Assembly: GCF_963855985.1 (NCBI RefSeq)
Contig: NW_026973566.1
Coordinates: 2,852,001 to 2,916,000 of the forward strand
Origin: Ostrinia nubilalis
Taxonomy: Eukaryota > Arthropoda > Insecta > Lepidoptera > Crambidae
Length of the DNA: 64,000 nt
Direction: 5' to 3'
Below, piece after piece: positions 22,705 through 32,700 of this stretch. The notes under the pieces were generated by a model. The model did not search any database. It was given only the letters and a program-made list of their open reading frames with translations, and had not been told where the DNA came from. Numbering within the stretch: the first letter of the stretch is position 1; each line of letters opens with the position of its first letter. The position numbers were made by a program, and so were the translations under genes.

Positions 22705-24036
22705 TGTGACGCGCCCCGCGACGCATCGACAGCCCTAGCACCGAGCGCAGAGATTTTGACAACCCTACGGCTGCGCAGCCGCACGCCGCACGGACCGAGC
22801 TAATATAAGGCCTCAGCCTCGAACTTAGCGGGCAGCGGGGCGGGAGCGGCGGCGGCGCTGGAGCGGGGCGGGCAACGCAGACCCGTTCTCGAAACAAGCG
22901 GGCAGCTCGCGCGGCGCTTTAGCGGCGAAGTGTTGTGTTCGGGGTTGTGTTGTCGAGATATTTGTTTTTATTCGCAAACGAAATGTCTGAACAACGGCGA
23001 CAATTTTATTTCGATTCAAATTTATTCCTAACGCTCGATTTATTGTGGGCAAAAGAAGGAGTGCGCTGCCCGCTCGTTGCCCGCTCCCTCGCCGCTGCCC
23101 GCTCGTTGCCCGCTGCCGCCCCGCTGCCGCGCCGCTGTTTTCGAGAACCGGTCTATTTGATTTTACGCATAAGATCCTGCCGCTCCCGCGCCGCCGCCGC
23201 CGCCGCCCCGCTGCCCGCTAAGTTCGAGGCTGAGGCCTAAGAGACGGCGGCGACCGCGGGCGCCTAGCATTCGCTCGGGAGCCATTGTAACAGCCAGACG
23301 TTCGCGCGCGCGTCTATCGTTCCCTCGGCTGCATTACACAGAGTCCCTAGCGAATAGCTATCCACATTGTTCCCTACTAACCTTGACTGTTCGACTCTGG
23401 CTAGATCCGATACCTCGTCACTAATCCGCGGCGCCATAAAGCGTCGTGTCGAGACGTTCTATCGTTGATAGCCTGCCGGTTCTCGTCCTTACCGAGTAGT
23501 GCATGCGATACTCATTCCCGAACCTGCGGTAGCAATCCTGCTGCCACCCTTCCTGAACTTCACACCCCCTCGCCCCGTAGGTCCAACGCCTTTCCCCAGT
23601 GGTCGCGCTCACTATCGAGGCTTCGGTCTCTGGCTCGAGCTAATCGGACCACATCCTACCCCCCTAGTTATAAGTATCCAGACTAACACTCGATAAACCT
23701 CGCACAGGGCGCCGCCCCTCTCGCGGATACGAAAACTAGTTTCGGGACGTGAACCGGGCACGTCGCTATCCCTCTTGTCATAGTAGATTTGCAATTGTGG
23801 AATAACTTGCTCGTTATTTAAATAATAGTAATTTAGAGTCAGTGAAACTAGAATAAGTAAACTATTGTGGAACCTGAATTACAAAGTGCCATTGTGTTAT
23901 TGATTGTGCGTTTCCTTGGTCAAATATCCCTGTAGGCATCCTGGATAGGTACACATCCCTCATCGCAGAAGGCGAACTGGGACTTAGTACTAAACAGCGG
24001 GGTGTCAGACTGAGCTAGCTAAGACGCCCCGTTGCA
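22705..24036 (+). repeat. 3' LTR, Gypsy-like copy 1
   Basis: TGTGACGCGCC...CCGTTGCA as in the 5' LTR. A Harbinger-type element at 22809-23237 accounts for most of its greater length (1332 bp). Unlike the 5' LTR it has no LINE tail. Confidence 0.9.
22809..23237. mobile_element. PIF/Harbinger-type non-autonomous element in the 3' LTR
   Basis: The ends GGCCTCAGCCTCGAACTTAG and its exact inverse bound the unit, with perfect inverted repeats of about 34 bp continuing into GGC-rich sequence. TAA duplicates at 22806-22808 and 23238-23240, and the other LTRs of the family supply the empty site (ATATAAGAGACGG). Three-base TWA duplications are typical of Harbinger. The middle contains an ATG at 22983 opening MSEQRRQFYFDSNLF, which looks like the first exon of a parental gene; the frame then runs into GC-rich repeat sequence. 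Confidence 0.75.
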
Positions 24037-24040
24037 AAGT

Positions 24041-24410
24041 AATGAAATCTAGACAAAGTCGTGCCAAGTCTATGATGGTTCCTTACTGCGATTTCTTTAT
24101 TATTATACTTAATGTTGTGTGACTTGGCCGTTGAAGGGTACAAAATCAGGTGCTCCATGACATCATTGCACCAATCTGTCGCCAGAACCGCTACCCATTG
24201 ACTATGAAAAATTGCCACTTGGAAAACGTTGATTCAATAACCAGTCAATTGTTGGTTTAATAAAGCTGCGTATTTCAATAATACTTATGTATGATTATCA
24301 TAAGATTGTTCAACGGCCAAGTCACACAACATTAAGTATAATAATAAAGAAATCGCAGTAAGGAACCATCATAGTCTTGGCACGACTTTGTCTAGATTTC
24401 ATTACTTTTT
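24041..24410. mobile_element. MITE with ~98-bp inverted repeats
   Basis: AATGAAATCTAGACAAAGTC at the left is repeated inverted at the right with about one mismatch in 95 bp; the arms are 24041-24135 and 24309-24410. Sequence inside is about 170 bp with no coding frame. The right arm ends CATTACTTTTT, and the mirror AAAAAGTAATG is split by the Gypsy-like insertion: AAAAAGT lies at 16311-16317. The Gypsy copy therefore appears to have landed in the end of this MITE. Confidence 0.75.
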
Positions 24411-25275
24411 GTGTGCGTATGGATTGAGTGAGCACCCCCTGGAAAGCATTAAATTTATACTTTTCTAGTTGTAAAAGGCCTAAAACGTATTGTAAAAACA
24501 ATCTTTCCATTTGTAAAAAGATTAAACCAAAGATAAATAGATAAAAATCGGCTCACTCAGTCCATACAGAGGATCAGCCGGATCTCCGTATTATAATAAG
24601 TTTATAAATATCATTAATGCTCGTTATATTGTAAAAACTCTGCAAAGTTAGTGTCTTTAATTTTAGATGTGTGAGGGCCGTAATTAAAAAGTTATACATG
24701 ATTCTTTGTGCTCACTCAATCCATACGCTTTTATAAGGCCCGATATTCTGACGAACCAACTATAAAACCGCATTCCAGCACATGTCTTGTCGAAGTAAAC
24801 CTTAAACAGCATTGTTTATCATATAAAACTAACCACTATTACTGTGCGTTCTTGAGAAATATTCTGATAAAAGTGCTCACTCAATCCATACGTTTTTAAA
24901 AAGACAAAAATCTTTAGTTTGATAAACACGAGGGTAAAAGTGAACATTTTACAATTGAAGTAAACCCTTTCACTAAATGTTTGTTATTAAACCTTTTGAT
25001 GTTTTTATTTAGTTTAAAAGATATGCATTAATTAATGTTTGTATGAAACTCTATAGGGTGGCTACACGTTACAAAATTAAAAGACATTTTTCTGACATAA
25101 TTTCATTCATTCCTGTCATTCGGTTTATTTTACCGTTCCATTATTTGAACGATTCAACAAAAATAAAAAAATAAAAATTAAAGTTTGTTTTCTTTTACAT
25201 TTATAATTACGTATTCGAGAAAGACTGAATTAAAAACAATTGAAGATTATACAAATTATTGAATTATTGAAATTA
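24411..25275 (+). repeat. Repeat H, copy 1 (main body)
   Basis: The segment is nearly identical to the reverse complement of 34292-35124. It contains four copies of GTGCTCACTCAATCCATACG: inverted at 24416-24435, diverged at 24550-24569, and direct at 24708-24727 and 24873-24892. No coding frame of known type was recognised; a short frame between the last two motifs is probably chance. A Helitron interrupts it after 25275 and the last bases resume at 26345. Confidence 0.75.
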
Positions 25276-26184
25276 CTAGCGGCCGCCCGCGACTTCGTAC
25301 GCGTGGATCCCATTTTACCCCCTTCATCTATCTTACGCGGTTTAGATTTTTTCATACAAATGTTTTTTCCCGCTAACTCCCGTTCCCGTTGGAATTTCGC
25401 AATATCCTGTTGTAACTAAGCTTTAAGTTTACTAAGAGACCTTCATGCCAAATTTCAAGCGTCTAACTTAAGCGGTTTAGATTTTTCATACAAAAGGATT
25501 TTCCCGGTAATTCCTGTTCCTGTGGGAATTTCGGGAATTCTTTTCTTAGTGCACCTCTACGGTACCTAAGCTACGTCCCTTATAAATTTCAAGTGCCTAC
25601 GTTTAGCCGTTTAGGCTGTGCGTGGGTATGTCAGTGCGTCAGTCATACAAAAGGAATTTCCCGCTAATTCCAGTTCCCGTGGGAATTTTGCAATATCCTG
25701 TTGTAACTAAGCTTTAAGTTTACTAAGGTACCTGCATGCCAAATTTTAAGCGTCTAACTTAAACGGTTTAGATATTTTCATACAAATGTTTTTTCCCGAA
25801 CTCCCGTTCCCGTGAGAATTTTGCAATATCCTGTTGTAACTAAGCTTTAAATTTACTAAGGTACCTGCATGCCAAATTTCAAGCGTCTATGTTACGTGGC
25901 TTAGATTTTTTTATACAAATGTTTTTTCTCGCTAATTCCCGTTCCCGTAGGAATTTTGCAATATCCTGTTATAACTAAGCTTTAAGTTTACTAAGGTACC
26001 TGCTTGCCAAATTTCAAGCGTCTAACTTAAGCGGTTTAGATTTTTCATACAAAAGGATTTTCCCGCTAATGCCCGTTCCCGTGGGAATTCCTAAGTATCC
26101 TATAACCTGCCCAGGAGTATGAAGAATAATTGTACCAAGTTTTGTTAAAATCCGTCGAGTAGTTTTTGTTTCTATAAGGAACAT

Positions 26185-26225
<41 letters not shown>

Positions 26226-26344
26226 AATTTTACTGATTGCATTTTTGGCATCAGTATCGATCACTAATCACCCCCTGATAGTTATTTTGAAAATATATTT
26301 CATGTACAGAATTGACCTCTCTACAGATTTATTATAAGTATAGA
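25276..26344 (-). mobile_element. Helitron, non-autonomous, 1069 bp
   Basis: On the minus strand it starts TCTATACTTATAATAAATCT and ends GCGGGCGGCCGCTAG, inserted between A and T with no duplication. The empty site is present in repeat H copy 2 (GAAATTATTAAAGAC, inverted). The interior has four or five diverged copies of a block containing CCCGTTCCCGTGGGAATT and AAGCTTTAAGTTTACTAAGG. No Rep or helicase gene is present. A (GACA)n run lies at 26187-26222. Confidence 0.9.
26187..26222 (+). repeat. (GACA)n microsatellite in the Helitron
   Basis: About nine tandem GACA units, a common position for such a run in this lepidopteran Helitron type. Confidence 0.85.
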
Positions 26345-26365
26345 TTAAAGACACTATTTTTTATA

Positions 26366-26545
26366 TAAAAATAATCAATAAGTGAGTTCTTATCCAATAA
26401 TAAATAGAAGGTACATGATTCTTACATTAGTATTTTATTTTTTAACGTAGTTTTCTGAATAAAGAAAAATAAAATAAACTAAAAAGTTCATTAATCCCCA
26501 TTATAAGCTCCATTGGCGTTAGCGGGGATTAATGAATAAAAAGTT
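26366..26545. other. AT-rich spacer with small fold-back
   Basis: AAAAAGTTCATTAATCCCC and GGGGATTAATGAATAAAAAG at 26484-26544 form an inverted repeat, followed by another TTCACTAATCCCCGGGATTA palindrome. This is probably a tiny MITE remnant. Confidence 0.4.
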
Positions 26546-26800
26546 CACTAATCCCCGGGATTAGTGGAATAAGCCTTTGAAAGTGGTACCACGGTCTACT
26601 ATAAAATTCAGATTGAAACATCCTGATCATCGCTTTAAGCCCCGGTCCGTTCACAATTTTAACTGACGAGGAAGAACAGCTTTTTGTTAACTGGATAAAA
26701 TAAAAATCAGTAGCAAAAAAGTATTTCCGAAGAGAAAAGAAGATTTGATAAAAGTGTTTATGGAAAGTTTAAAACCATATTTAAATATAAGCGTTTGAAC
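26546..26800 (+). pseudogene. Remnant of a psq/CENP-B-domain (pogo-like) transposase N-terminus
   Basis: Translation of the region around 26580-26700 gives VPRSTIKFRLKHPDHRFKP and, after a frame change, TILTDEEEQLFVNWI. This matches the psq-type helix-turn-helix and the start of the CENP-B-like domain seen in pogo-type transposases and related insect proteins. A TAA follows the second piece and the frame is broken, so it is non-functional. There is no DDE region nearby. The family call rests on short motifs. Confidence 0.45.
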
Positions 26801-27506
26801 TGATATGGTATGTTCCTATAGAAATAAATGTTACTTTTCTTATAACAAAGGATTTTATTTTGTTTATTTCTATCATGAATCTCTTTAAAACCTCTACATA
26901 AGACCTAGCAGCTATTTTTCAGTCTTGCGAGAACAGTGCCAATAATAGGTAATTAAAATTATCACTGCCAATAAAAGGTTTGGCTATGCCAGGAACTGGT
27001 ATTTTGAGGTATTTTTTTAAAAGGTACACTATATTGAATAAACGAATTAATTTATTAATGATAAGTACTTTATAATATTCTGCAAAAATTAAAAGATCAA
27101 TATAATGTTTTTTTCTTTGATAAAACATATTTAATTTTTTACATGCAAATTTTACCGGTTATGTGAAGTAGCTGCTTAAAGTGCCAATAATTGGGTGGTT
27201 TACCCTATGTTCTTCTGATTAATTTCGTTGCGGGTCCAATGACAGTTTAACTTTACCCCGGGACAAACTTGACCTTCATTGGTTAGGTTTTTGTGGCGTT
27301 CAAGCTGTAGATCCTGGCTACACAGGAGTTGCAGTGGTGGGGACGAGAGGTGAGAATAGTCCCGTTAAAAACCAAACAAACACGAAATAAAATTCAATTT
27401 TTTATTGCCTGTTGCCATTTTTTGTGTATTTTATGTATTTTTAGTATCCTCTGCTATTTGGCTTTATCACTGTTTTTATTTTATCAAGATAATATACCTC
27501 TTAGTT
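26801..27506. other. AT-rich spacer, no gene recognised
   Basis: AGTGCCAATAAT-type words recur at 26934, 26967 and 27180. There is no recognised coding frame or TE end up to the TSD of Gypsy-like copy 2. Confidence 0.4.
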
Positions 27507-28458
27507 TGTGACGCGCCCCGCGACGCATCGACAGCCCTAGCACCGAGCGCGGAGATTTTGACAACCCTACGGCTGCGCGGCCGCACGCCGCACGGACCGA
27601 GCTAATATAAGAGACGGCGGCGACCGCGGGCGCCTAGCGTACTCGCCACTCTGCCCGGTGAAGCTGGAAAAGCTCCTCAAGCTACCAGCGCGCGTCCCTT
27701 CAAAAAAAAAAAAAAAAGCGGGCGCCTAGCATTCGCTCGGGAGCCATCGTAACAGCCAGACGATCGCGCGCGCGTCCACGGCTAATTACGCAAGAGTCCC
27801 TAGCGAATAGCTGCCCTCACTGTTCCCACTAACCTGGCTCGATAGGACTTTCGGCTCGCGCGGTTTCCGTGACACGAGCGAACCATCGTTGCCTGTATAC
27901 ACATTCCAATCCTTACCGAGTGCATGTTTTACTCAATCCCGACCTGCGGTAGCAATCCCGCTGCCACCCTTCCTGAATTCCTCCCCACTCGCCACGTAGG
28001 TCCTAAGCCTTTTTACCTTTGGTACTCGAACCCCCACTTCGTTGACCTCGGTTACCGATTTGGTGAGCGGACCGTCCTACCCCCCTAGTTTATAAGTATC
28101 CAAACTCACACTCGCTAAACCTCGCACAGGGCGCCGCCCCTCTCGCGGATTACGTAAACTAGTCTCGGGACGCGAACCGGGCGCGTCGCTATCCCTCTTG
28201 TCATAGTAGATTTGCAATTGTGGAATAACTTACTCATTGTTTAAATAATAGTAATTTAGAGTCAGTGAAACTAGAATAAGTAAACTATTGTGGAACCTGA
28301 ATTATAAGTGTCATTGTGTTATTGATTGTGCGTTTCCTTGGTCGAATATCCCTGTAGGCATCCTGGATAGGTACACATCCCTCATCGCAGAAGGCGAACT
28401 GGGACTTAGTACTAAACAGCGGGGTGTCAGACTGAGCTAGCTAAGACGCCCCGTTGCA
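27507..28458 (+). repeat. 5' LTR, Gypsy-like copy 2
   Basis: TGTGACGCGCC...CCGTTGCA, 952 bp including a 78-bp LINE tail plus its 13-bp duplication. Variants such as CGCGGAGATTTTG and CACGGCTAATTACGC are shared with the 3' LTR of this copy. Confidence 0.9.
27639..27716 (+). mobile_element. LINE tail with 13-bp target duplication in the 5' LTR
   Basis: The last ~60 bp of the LINE end also seen at 16435-16737 plus poly-A. The duplication GCGGGCGCCTAGC lies at 27626-27638 and 27717-27729, as expected from target-primed reverse transcription. Confidence 0.85.
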
Positions 28459-28459
28459 A

Positions 28460-28470
28460 TGGCGCCCAAC
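28460..28470 (+). other. Primer binding site (tRNA-Lys type), copy 2
   Basis: TGGCGCCCAAC one base after the 5' LTR, identical to copy 1. Confidence 0.8.
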
Positions 28471-28570
28471 TAAATAACCCACGGAACCTACAGGGATCAC
28501 CAGATCGCTAGAGAAGCGAAAGACCAAAAGGAACGCAAAACTTCGCACCCGACCAAATTGATAAACACAC

Positions 28571-30742
28571 ATGTCAGAACCGACATCTTGGATATACAAA
28601 CTGAAGAAGACAGAACTTGAGAACGAGTGCAAAAGAAGAAACATAAAAACGGAGAACAGAACCGTACAAGAACTGAGACAGAACCTCACAGAAGTACTCA
28701 GAACCAAGCAGTCCCATCAACCAGTCCAGTCCGCCAGTAAGTCCGCCGAAAACAGTGAGTCAGAAACCGATTTTGAAGACACAGAGATGCACCAAGAACT
28801 AGACAACGACAAACCAAACATGTCGTACACCATGGATCAGACCGAAAACATAACATCCAGATGGAACCTAAGTTTCGACACATACAACGACCCGGTGGAG
28901 TTCCTAGAGCAACTGGACGAACTAATGTCATCGGGCGAGGTCAAGCCAGATAAAGTGCTCAAAGTGCTACCCAGATTCCTGAAAGGTAAAGCTGTGCTGT
29001 GGTATAGAAATAATAAAAACTCGTTTACTACATGGAACGAATTCATAGAACTCTTCAAGTTGACATTTGTGAGCTGTGACAGTGACCTGTTAGCTAAAAT
29101 AGTGAATTATAGGCAACATTACCGCCAAAAATTCACAGACTACCTCATTGAAATACAAACACTCATGCGCAGATACGCAAAAATGTCAAAAGAGGAAGAA
29201 TTAACTAGAATCTACGAAAACATGAACGCAAAATACAAGTACTATATCAAGAAATCAGAAGTCGACTCGATCAGCAAATTAATACAACTGGCAAACGACT
29301 ATGAAAATGTCACAGCAGACCGTCAAACTAGCTTCATACAAAGAGAACCACGAAATGATCACCACGAAACAAGCACAAATTTTAATCAAGAACACAAGGA
29401 GACGGCGTCATACATACACAATTACAACACAAATACTTGCTGCTGGAGCTGTGGAAAACAAGGACACTCCATGAAAGATTGCAGAAGTAAGAAAATACTA
29501 TTTTGTAACGGTTGTGGCAGGATCGGCAAAATGAGTAAACAGTGTTGTAAGAAAACAAGTGAGTACACACAGTCCATGACAATAAACACAAGTCCGCAAC
29601 TCAAAGATAACCGTCCATTCGTAGATGTATCGATACTAGGCGAAAAATATCAAGCACTCGTAGACACCGGCGCCACAAGATCATACATCAACGACCAAGT
29701 GTACAGTAAATTCGTGAAAAGAAACCTGAAACCAAAAACAGTAAGCATAACAGCTAGCATGACAGATGGGCACACAACTCGAATAAAAGAAGCACTAGAC
29801 TTACAAATAAATATAAAAGGAAATACAATTAACCACCAAGTGTTATATCATCCACAAATCACGAATATACTGGTCGGCATGGACATATTGAATAGAATAG
29901 GAGCCAAAATAGAATGGCCTAAAGATAGTACCAAGCAAGGGGAACAAGTGGGAACAATGTCAAGAAAAACTACAGAAGCCAACATCGTACCTACATACGA
30001 AATGGCTGAAATACCGACAAGCAAGAAAAAACACAAAATCAAACTCGTACACGAACTTGAACTCGCACACGAAAAACCAATCAAGAAAAAATACTATTCA
30101 CGGAACCCTAAAAATCAAGAAGTAATAAATAAACACGTAACACGCTTAACACAAGAAAAACAAAAAGACTGGATCCAAAAGAAAATTCAAGAACTACAGA
30201 AAAACGGAAACAAAGATTATAAAACGTCAAATAATAGTTTATACAGGAAAATAACAAATCACGCATACGGACCAAGAACAGAAGCATCACCAGACTGGAA
30301 ATTATGCATAAACAACAAAGAAAAAGACCAGATTCTCAAAGAAAACCACGATACACCAACCGCAGGCCATCTAGGAACAGCAAAAACACTGAACAAAATA
30401 TCACAGAGATATTATTGGCCCGGTATGTACAGAGATGTGTCAACGTACGTCAAGAACTGCAAAACTTGCCAAGTTAACAACGCACAGACACCCTGGAAAG
30501 CGAGCGTAGTGTCTACAAACCCGAGTAGACCACTAGCCAAATCATCAAACCGGTCCACTGACCGGACCGAAATCCTCGATGTCGACACCGTCGACCACCC
30601 ACAAGACCTGGACTGGCGCGAGTCCGGCCCTGGAGAGGAGCCGACCCGAGCTGAGGACCAGACCAGGAGGCGGCCGGGGAGAAAGAAGAGGCGCGGCCAA
30701 ATCCAGAACCAGCTGAACAAGGCCAGTAACATTTACTCGTAG
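28571..30742 (+). CDS. Gypsy-like gag-protease-integrase zinc-domain protein, intact
   Basis: An uninterrupted 723-codon frame from the ATG about 100 bp after the primer site. Domains in order: SAP-like segment (residues about 8-45); capsid-like gag region about 95-250; zinc knuckle CWSCGKQGHSMKDC near 291; second knuckle near 311 with lysine in place of the zinc-binding histidine; retropepsin motif LVDTGATRSYI near 363 with VGMDIL near 434; basic linker; integrase H2C2 zinc domain with histidines near 592 and 600 and CKTC near 628; an Arg/Lys-rich tail. RT, RNase H and the integrase catalytic core, which would normally fill about 800 residues, are missing without breaking the frame. The protein could form particles but would need RT and integrase from another element. 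Copy 1 is closely related throughout. Confidence 0.88.
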   Translation: MSEPTSWIYKLKKTELENECKRRNIKTENRTVQELRQNLTEVLRTKQSHQPVQSASKSAENSESETDFEDTEMHQELDNDKPNMSYTMDQTENITSRWNLSFDTYNDPVEFLEQLDELMSSGEVKPDKVLKVLPRFLKGKAVLWYRNNKNSFTTWNEFIELFKLTFVSCDSDLLAKIVNYRQHYRQKFTDYLIEIQTLMRRYAKMSKEEELTRIYENMNAKYKYYIKKSEVDSISKLIQLANDYENVTADRQTSFIQREPRNDHHETSTNFNQEHKETASYIHNYNTNTCCWSCGKQGHSMKDCRSKKILFCNGCGRIGKMSKQCCKKTSEYTQSMTINTSPQLKDNRPFVDVSILGEKYQALVDTGATRSYINDQVYSKFVKRNLKPKTVSITASMTDGHTTRIKEALDLQINIKGNTINHQVLYHPQITNILVGMDILNRIGAKIEWPKDSTKQGEQVGTMSRKTTEANIVPTYEMAEIPTSKKKHKIKLVHELELAHEKPIKKKYYSRNPKNQEVINKHVTRLTQEKQKDWIQKKIQELQKNGNKDYKTSNNSLYRKITNHAYGPRTEASPDWKLCINNKEKDQILKENHDTPTAGHLGTAKTLNKISQRYYWPGMYRDVSTYVKNCKTCQVNNAQTPWKASVVSTNPSRPLAKSSNRSTDRTEILDVDTVDHPQDLDWRESGPGEEPTRAEDQTRRRPGRKKRRGQIQNQLNKASNIYS

Positions 30743-30844
30743 CTTAACTTTATACCTAAGTTAGGTTTCTAATAGATAGCTACAAAGTACTTAGTAATTG
30801 TCTAGTCAGTTCTCGTTTAAGTAAATTCATCAATATTAAAAACA

Positions 30845-31030
30845 AGTCAATAATGTAAAAGTATTAATTAACATTACATAGCAACCCTGTATAATCTAGA
30901 TTCTAGATCATTCACTTCTTGAATTTAATCTCGTTAAATATCATATATCAATAACCTATAACTATTAATTAACATTACATAGTAGCCCTGTATAATTTAA
31001 ATCGTTCAATTGTTCTATTTAATCTCGTTA
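30845..31030 (+). repeat. Tandem repeat before the 3' LTR of copy 2 (two ~95-bp units)
   Basis: Same unit as at 21340-21620 (AAGTATTAATTAACATTACA, CCCTGTATAAT), with one unit fewer. Confidence 0.6.
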
Positions 31031-31514
31031 AATAACTATTGACGCAAATCGCATTGTTATTTACTCGTAACTCGCAACCTAAACTCACATAAATAACAAA
31101 CCGGTTTGCTACGCGTCAATAGTACTACCAGTTTCTCGATAACTTTTAAATAGTAAACAAACATTGTAAGAACGATTCACCGAGCGAGCTCATTTGCATA
31201 TTATCAGAGAAACATGTATTTTTCTATTCGCCACGAATTCTATTTTACCTGCCTAATGTTTGCGCGCCGCGTCAGGCTGCATTCCATTATGAAATAATAT
31301 TGTTGTAGTTAAAACTTAACCCCTTAACTGCCATTGTCTTGTATAACTTTTAATAATTATAGAAATTATTAACATTAATCAGATGCCTATTCTGAGTATA
31401 GTAATTTAAATAATAAAACTAGTAAACTAGAAATATTAATAACAAGTGCCATGAATACTATTATTGTATTAAAGAAATATTTCAAGTAATACTCGTAATA
31501 ACAAATTAAACAAC

Positions 31515-31770
31515 TCGTTTAATTAGCTCATTAGTTCATTGTAAGCAAAAAAAATTAAAGGTATCTTAACAACATTGTTTCAAAACTAAGTCAGCTAAAA
31601 TTAGCGATTAACGGGTTAATTGTAAACAAAAGGTCAAAGGTACCTACCTTAACAACATTGTTTCAAAACTAAGTTAGCTTATATTAGCGTTTAATTAGTT
31701 CATTGTAAGCACAAAAGTTAAGAGTACCTTAACAACATTGTTTCAAGACCAAGTTGTCTAATATTGTTAT
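31515..31770 (+). repeat. Tandem repeat before the 3' LTR of copy 2 (~82-bp units)
   Basis: Three diverged units with TTAGTTCATTGTAAGC and AACATTGTTTCAA, matching the four-unit array at 22150-22490. Confidence 0.7.
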
Positions 31771-31972
31771 AAGTAAATAAATGTACTGTCATGTTTTAAA
31801 TAAAGAGTTATAATTGGGCTAATGATTAAATACAAATTCAGTCATGTTTTACATTTTTATTTTTCACTCGTTATGAAGTTACCCAAAAATAACTTATTAT
31901 TATCATGACCTTTAGTTGTTCTTAAAGAACCTTTATGTACCAGACTTGTGATTTTTCCAGGTAAAAATCTCC

Positions 31973-31986
31973 AAAACAAGGGAGGA
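31973..31986 (+). other. Polypurine tract, Gypsy-like copy 2
   Basis: AAAACAAGGGAGGA immediately before TGTGACGC, identical to copy 1. Confidence 0.8.
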
Positions 31987-32700
31987 TGTGACGCGCCCCG
32001 CGACGCATCGACAGCCCTAGCACCGAGCGCGGAGATTTTGACAACCCTACGGCTGCGCGGCCGCACGCCGCACGGACCGAGCTAATATAAGAGACGGCGG
32101 CGACCGCGGGCGCCTAGCATTCGCTCGGGAGCCATCGTAACAGCCAGACGATCGCGCGCGCGTCCACGGCTAATTACGCAAGAGTCCCTAGCGAATAGCT
32201 GCCCTCACTGTTCCCACTAACCTGGCTCGATAGGACTTTCGGCTCGCGCGGTTTCCGTGACACGAGCGAACCATCGTTGCCTGTATACACATTCCAATCC
32301 TTACCGAGTGCATGTTTTACTCAATCCCGACCTGCGGTAGCAATCCCGCTGCCACCCTTCCTGAATTCCTCCCCACTCGCCACGTAGGTCCTAAGCCTTT
32401 TTACCTTTGGTACTCGAACCCCCACTTCGTTGACCTCGGTTACCGATTTGGTGAGCGGACCGTCCTACCCCCCTAGTTTATAAGTATCCAAACTAACACT
32501 CGCTAAACCTCGCACAGGGCGCCGCCCCTCTCGCGGATTACGTAAACTAGTCTCGGGACGCGAACCGGGCGCGTCGCTATCCCTCTTGTCATAGTAGATT
32601 TGCAATTGTGGAATAACTTACTCATTGTTTAAATAAATATAATAGTAATTTAGAGTCAGTGAAACTAGAATAAGTAAATTATTGTGGAACCTGAATTATA

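Larger units (their letters stand above)
16318..24036 (+). mobile_element. Gypsy-like LTR element, copy 1 (RT-less)
   Basis: A complete insertion with 5' LTR, tRNA-Lys type primer site, gag-protease frame, polypurine tract and 3' LTR, flanked by the duplication AAGT (16314-16317 and 24037-24040). It lacks RT, RNase H and the integrase core. Three later insertions interrupt it: a LINE tail in the 5' LTR, a 1.47-kb TG...CA unit in gag and a Harbinger-type unit in the 3' LTR. It landed at the edge of a MITE inside repeat H. Confidence 0.9.

Noticed and set aside
22825..23240. Pro/Arg-rich open frames on both strands in the 3' LTR insertion
   Set aside because: GC-rich inverted repeats of the Harbinger-type unit open several frames; only the short MSEQRR segment looks gene-like.
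24708..24899. Short frame bounded by LTQSIRF at both ends in repeat H
   Set aside because: The matching ends come from translating the 20-bp DNA motif twice; the frame has no known domain, and conservation between the H copies reflects the whole repeat.
26066..26251. Frame containing LSVCLSVCLSVCL
   Set aside because: A translation of the (GACA)n run inside the Helitron.
28441..28707. Minus-strand frame rich in Ser/Phe/Leu, present in both Gypsy-like copies
   Set aside because: A shadow of the gag N-terminal coding region; its conservation follows from the plus-strand frame.
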